A program made the position numbers and the translations under genes. The notes beneath the pieces were generated by a model. It did not search any database and had not been told where the DNA came from. It was given only the letters and a program-made list of their open reading frames with translations. From NCBI GenBank assembly GCA_003484265.1, contig DNDO01000180.1, positions 11,502 to 26,659 on the forward strand: a stretch of 15,158 bases of DNA. The letters run 5' to 3'. The DNA comes from Anaerolineae bacterium (GTDB taxonomy: Bacteria; Chloroflexota; Anaerolineae; Anaerolineales; Villigracilaceae). Shown here in pieces: positions 13,093-15,158 of this stretch. Numbering within the stretch: the first letter of the stretch is position 1; every line of letters starts with the position of its first letter.

Positions 13093-13798
13093 GCAGGGTT
13101 CGAATAAAAAGAAAAAGAGCGCGCAGAAGTCAGCAAAAAAAACATCTGCGCGCTCTTCCCGCGCCAAAACTCAGAGACCGCTTTCCTCTCGATCAAGGGA
13201 GCAGCTTGAACAGGCAAACATTACAGCGGAGAAGCCGGACTCAAGGAAATCGGATGCAACCTGGCGAACCAATCTTCTCCGCGCAGTCGCACTACTCGGG
13301 GTGATCGGAATTACCTTATATATCTACAACATTCGAGACCGCGTGGAGGAATTCCAACAATTTGGATATGCCGGCGTTTTCCTGATCGCGCTCATGGCAA
13401 ATGCGACTATCCTTTTACCCGCGCCGGGTGCGGCAATCGTATACGCAATGGGAGCGGTGTTCAACCCTTTATGGGTCGGTCTAGCCGCTGGGACCGGGGG
13501 CGCGATCGGCGAACTCTCCGGGTACCTGGCAGGCTTTAGCGGGCAAGCCGTAGTCGAGCGGTCTGATATATACAACCGATTCAAACCTTACGTTGACAAA
13601 TATGGCGGATGGGCAATACTCGTTCTATCCGCCGTGCCCAATCCATTCTTCGATATTGCAGGCATCGCGGCAGGAATCGCAAAGATGCCGGTACGGACCT
13701 TCCTGTTGTTCACATGGGTCGGGCAGATCATCAAAATGACTTTATTTGCAATCACCGGATATTACTCTCTTACATTTCTCATTAATTTCATTCGATAA
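13067..13798 (+). CDS. DedA/VTT-domain membrane protein (TVP38/TMEM64-like) with Lys-rich N-terminus
   Basis: The protein, 243 residues from the proposed start, has a Lys/Ser-rich, probably disordered N-terminal 65 residues and then a VTT (SNARE-associated/DedA-like) membrane domain. Helices lie at about 70-88, 101-120, 123-145, 181-203 and 209-240. Family marks are LLPAPGAAIVYAMGA (116-130), the Gly-rich GTGGAIGELSGYLAG (142-156) and SAVPNPFFDIAGIAAG (188-203). Known VTT proteins move or scramble lipids such as undecaprenyl phosphate; the substrate here is unknown. The start is uncertain. The GTG at 13067 overlaps the isomerase gene by 26 nt, an in-frame ATG lies at 13001, and neither has a clear ribosome binding site. 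No ATG, GTG or TTG follows before the first membrane helix, so coupled translation from the isomerase gene is likely. Confidence 0.8.
   Translation: MSPSKKANKQGSNKKKKSAQKSAKKTSARSSRAKTQRPLSSRSREQLEQANITAEKPDSRKSDATWRTNLLRAVALLGVIGITLYIYNIRDRVEEFQQFGYAGVFLIALMANATILLPAPGAAIVYAMGAVFNPLWVGLAAGTGGAIGELSGYLAGFSGQAVVERSDIYNRFKPYVDKYGGWAILVLSAVPNPFFDIAGIAAGIAKMPVRTFLLFTWVGQIIKMTLFAITGYYSLTFLINFIR
13115..13157. repeat. 13-bp perfect hairpin in the start of the VTT gene; terminator-like on the minus strand
   Basis: AAGAGCGCGCAGA (13115-13127) and TCTGCGCGCTCTT (13145-13157) pair perfectly around a 17-nt loop containing eight A residues. Read on the minus strand, the stem is followed by TTTTTCTTTTTATT, the form of an intrinsic terminator, though no gene is seen upstream on that strand. 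On the plus strand it begins 23 nt after the isomerase stop codon. Confidence 0.55.
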
Positions 13799-13808
13799 GG
13801 AGCACGAA

Positions 13809-15158
13809 ATGTCCGACTTCAACAGGATCGACTCGTACCTGGAAAAAAATCTCGCCAAAAGCCTTGAAGAATTGGGAAAACTTGTAGCTCAGCCAAGCAT
13901 AAGCGCACAGGGAATTGGATTAAAGGAATGCGCCAGCCTCGTCGCAGATATGCTCCGCGCGCGCGGCTTTACCGCTGAGATCATGGATACTGAAGGCGCG
14001 CCGGTCGTGTTTGCCGAGCGGAAAGGCAGGGGCGATAAAACATTGCTTTTCTACAATCACTACGACGTCCAACCGCCTGAACCGCTTGAGTTATGGGACT
14101 CGCCCCCGTTCGAGCCAGCCATCCGCGATGGCAAAATGTTTGGTCGCGGCGTCAGCGACGATAAGGGGCATATCGTCTCACGATTGCATGCAATCGATTC
14201 GATCCTTGAAATTGATGGCGACCTGCCCTGCAATATCAAGTTCATCATCGAAGGCGAGGAGGAAACTGCCAGCGTTCACCTGCATGAATTCATATTGCAA
14301 AATATAGACAAACTCAAAGCGGATGCCTGCATCTGGGAATTCGGCGGCGTCGATCATCGTGACGTGCCGATGCAATATCTCGGACTGCGCGGCATATGCT
14401 ATGTGGAACTCTCCGTTGAATCGCTTGGCACAGACGTCCACTCAGGGCTGGGCGGTTCGATCTTCCCCAATGCAGCGTGGCGTTTGACGTGGGCATTATC
14501 CACCCTGAAAGGACTCGACGAGCGCATCCGCATCCCCGGGTTTTATGACGACGTAAAAGAACCCACCGGGCGTGACCGCGAATTATTTGACGCGCTGCCA
14601 GATGTCGCTGAAGATTACAAAAAACGTTATGGCGTCAAACAATTCATAAAAGGACTCACTGGCGGAACCGACCTCAAAATGGAGGAGGTCTTCACCCCCA
14701 CCTGCACGATCTGCGGGTTGACCAGCGGGTATCAGGGACCAGGTTCGAAAACTGTTCTACCCGCATTCGCCTCCGCCAAAGTGGACTTCCGCCTCGTTCC
14801 CGATCAAAAGCCGGAAGATATCCTCAAAAAACTTCGCTCCCACCTGGACGCGGAAGGATTTGGTGACGTGCAAATTAAATTCCTGGGCGGCGAACCAGCT
14901 GCTCGAACGGATCCTGATGACAGCTTCGTAAGAACCGTGGTTCAAGCGGCGGAGGAGGTTTACGAGGAGCCGATGCAACTTGTCCCGATGGTGGGTGGCT
15001 CCGGTCCAAGTTATCCGTTTGTACACGATCTTGGATTACCTGTCGCTACTGCAGGGCTGGGACATCCAGACACGCGCGCACACGCGCCGAATGAGAACAT
15101 CCGCATTGATCTGTACCTTAAACATGCCCGCCACATGGCGCGCGTCATCAAGGAGTTT
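13809..15158 (+). CDS. M20 family metallopeptidase/dipeptidase (partial at window end)
   Basis: This is a two-domain zinc aminoacylase/dipeptidase of the M20 clan (carnosinase, DapE and ArgE relatives). 450 residues are visible and no stop codon is reached; since the family is about 455 long, little is missing. The metal and catalytic residues are in place: HYD (H84, D86), the bridging Asp in GVSDDKG (D117), the EGEEE cluster at 148-152 with general-base and metal Glu, and HAPNE (H425). DVHSGLGGS (209-217) lies in the dimerisation domain with its conserved His (H211). GDKTLLFYNHYDVQP favours a CNDP-like dipeptidase over DapE or ArgE. There is no signal peptide. The ATG at 13809 follows the VTT stop by 10 nt, with AAGGAG overlapping that stop, so the two are probably cotranscribed. 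Exact substrate unknown. Confidence 0.93.
   Translation, partial: MSDFNRIDSYLEKNLAKSLEELGKLVAQPSISAQGIGLKECASLVADMLRARGFTAEIMDTEGAPVVFAERKGRGDKTLLFYNHYDVQPPEPLELWDSPPFEPAIRDGKMFGRGVSDDKGHIVSRLHAIDSILEIDGDLPCNIKFIIEGEEETASVHLHEFILQNIDKLKADACIWEFGGVDHRDVPMQYLGLRGICYVELSVESLGTDVHSGLGGSIFPNAAWRLTWALSTLKGLDERIRIPGFYDDVKEPTGRDRELFDALPDVAEDYKKRYGVKQFIKGLTGGTDLKMEEVFTPTCTICGLTSGYQGPGSKTVLPAFASAKVDFRLVPDQKPEDILKKLRSHLDAEGFGDVQIKFLGGEPAARTDPDDSFVRTVVQAAEEVYEEPMQLVPMVGGSGPSYPFVHDLGLPVATAGLGHPDTRAHAPNENIRIDLYLKHARHMARVIKEF

Noticed and set aside
13092..13142. Programmed frameshift joining the prolyl isomerase to the VTT protein, with the A8 run at 13135-13142 as slip site
   Set aside because: The isomerase stop codon lies upstream of the A8 run, the isomerase ends at its natural C-terminus, and separate starts for the VTT frame exist.
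1..15158. Mobile elements, CRISPR arrays, tRNA or rRNA genes, or a defence or biosynthetic system
   Set aside because: I found no transposase, regular repeat array, tRNA cloverleaf, integrase or phage module. All genes are recognisable housekeeping families except the small metallopeptidase.

Overview
The window carries 15 protein-coding genes (two cut by the window edges), no RNA genes, no mobile element and no CRISPR array. It looks like chromosomal housekeeping DNA of a bacterium with a peptidoglycan wall and a rod or filament shape. The gene set suggests a Chloroflexota (Anaerolineae-like) genome of moderate GC: a MreBCD/PBP2/RodA elongation machine joined to MinCDE, both GlnRS and GluRS, a DegV protein, a DedA-like membrane protein and several TTG starts. 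No rRNA or other decisive lineage marker is present, so this assignment is inference.

Layout. (1) 1-980, plus: 3' part of glnS. (2) 981-1283: AT-rich gap with a perfect FNR-type box, a 20-bp AT palindrome and a -10 box. (3) 1284-1700, plus: a small putative zinc metallopeptidase with a very basic tail. (4) 1696-1741: a perfect 46-bp palindrome that contains both convergent stop codons and must act as a bidirectional terminator. (5) 10856 down to 1737, minus: an uninterrupted run mreB-mreC-mreD-mrdA-minC-minD-minE-rodA-gltX, with gaps from an overlap (mreD/mrdA) to about 47 nt. (6) 10857-10992: divergent promoter region. (7) 10993-15158, plus: degV, a terminator, udk, a cyclophilin-type prolyl isomerase, a DedA/VTT membrane protein whose start overlaps the isomerase gene, and an M20 metallopeptidase that runs off the right edge.

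The long minus-strand run is one functional unit. MreB filaments with MreC and MreD position the elongasome enzymes RodA (glycan polymerase) and PBP2 (transpeptidase, mrdA). MinC, MinD and MinE keep the FtsZ ring at mid-cell. Putting them on one strand couples growth of the side wall to placement of the division site. The run has internal punctuation: a small hairpin and an extended -10 box directly before mreC, and a hairpin around the mrdA stop codon followed by a TATAAT box before minC. It may therefore be read as several transcripts.

I found no clear undescribed system. The observations most worth a second look are the candidate leaderless promoters of mreC and udk, the ten paired cysteines in the extracytoplasmic part of PBP2, the 46-bp shared terminator, the FNR-like box, and the hairpin inside the start of the DedA-like gene, which reads as a terminator on the opposite strand.
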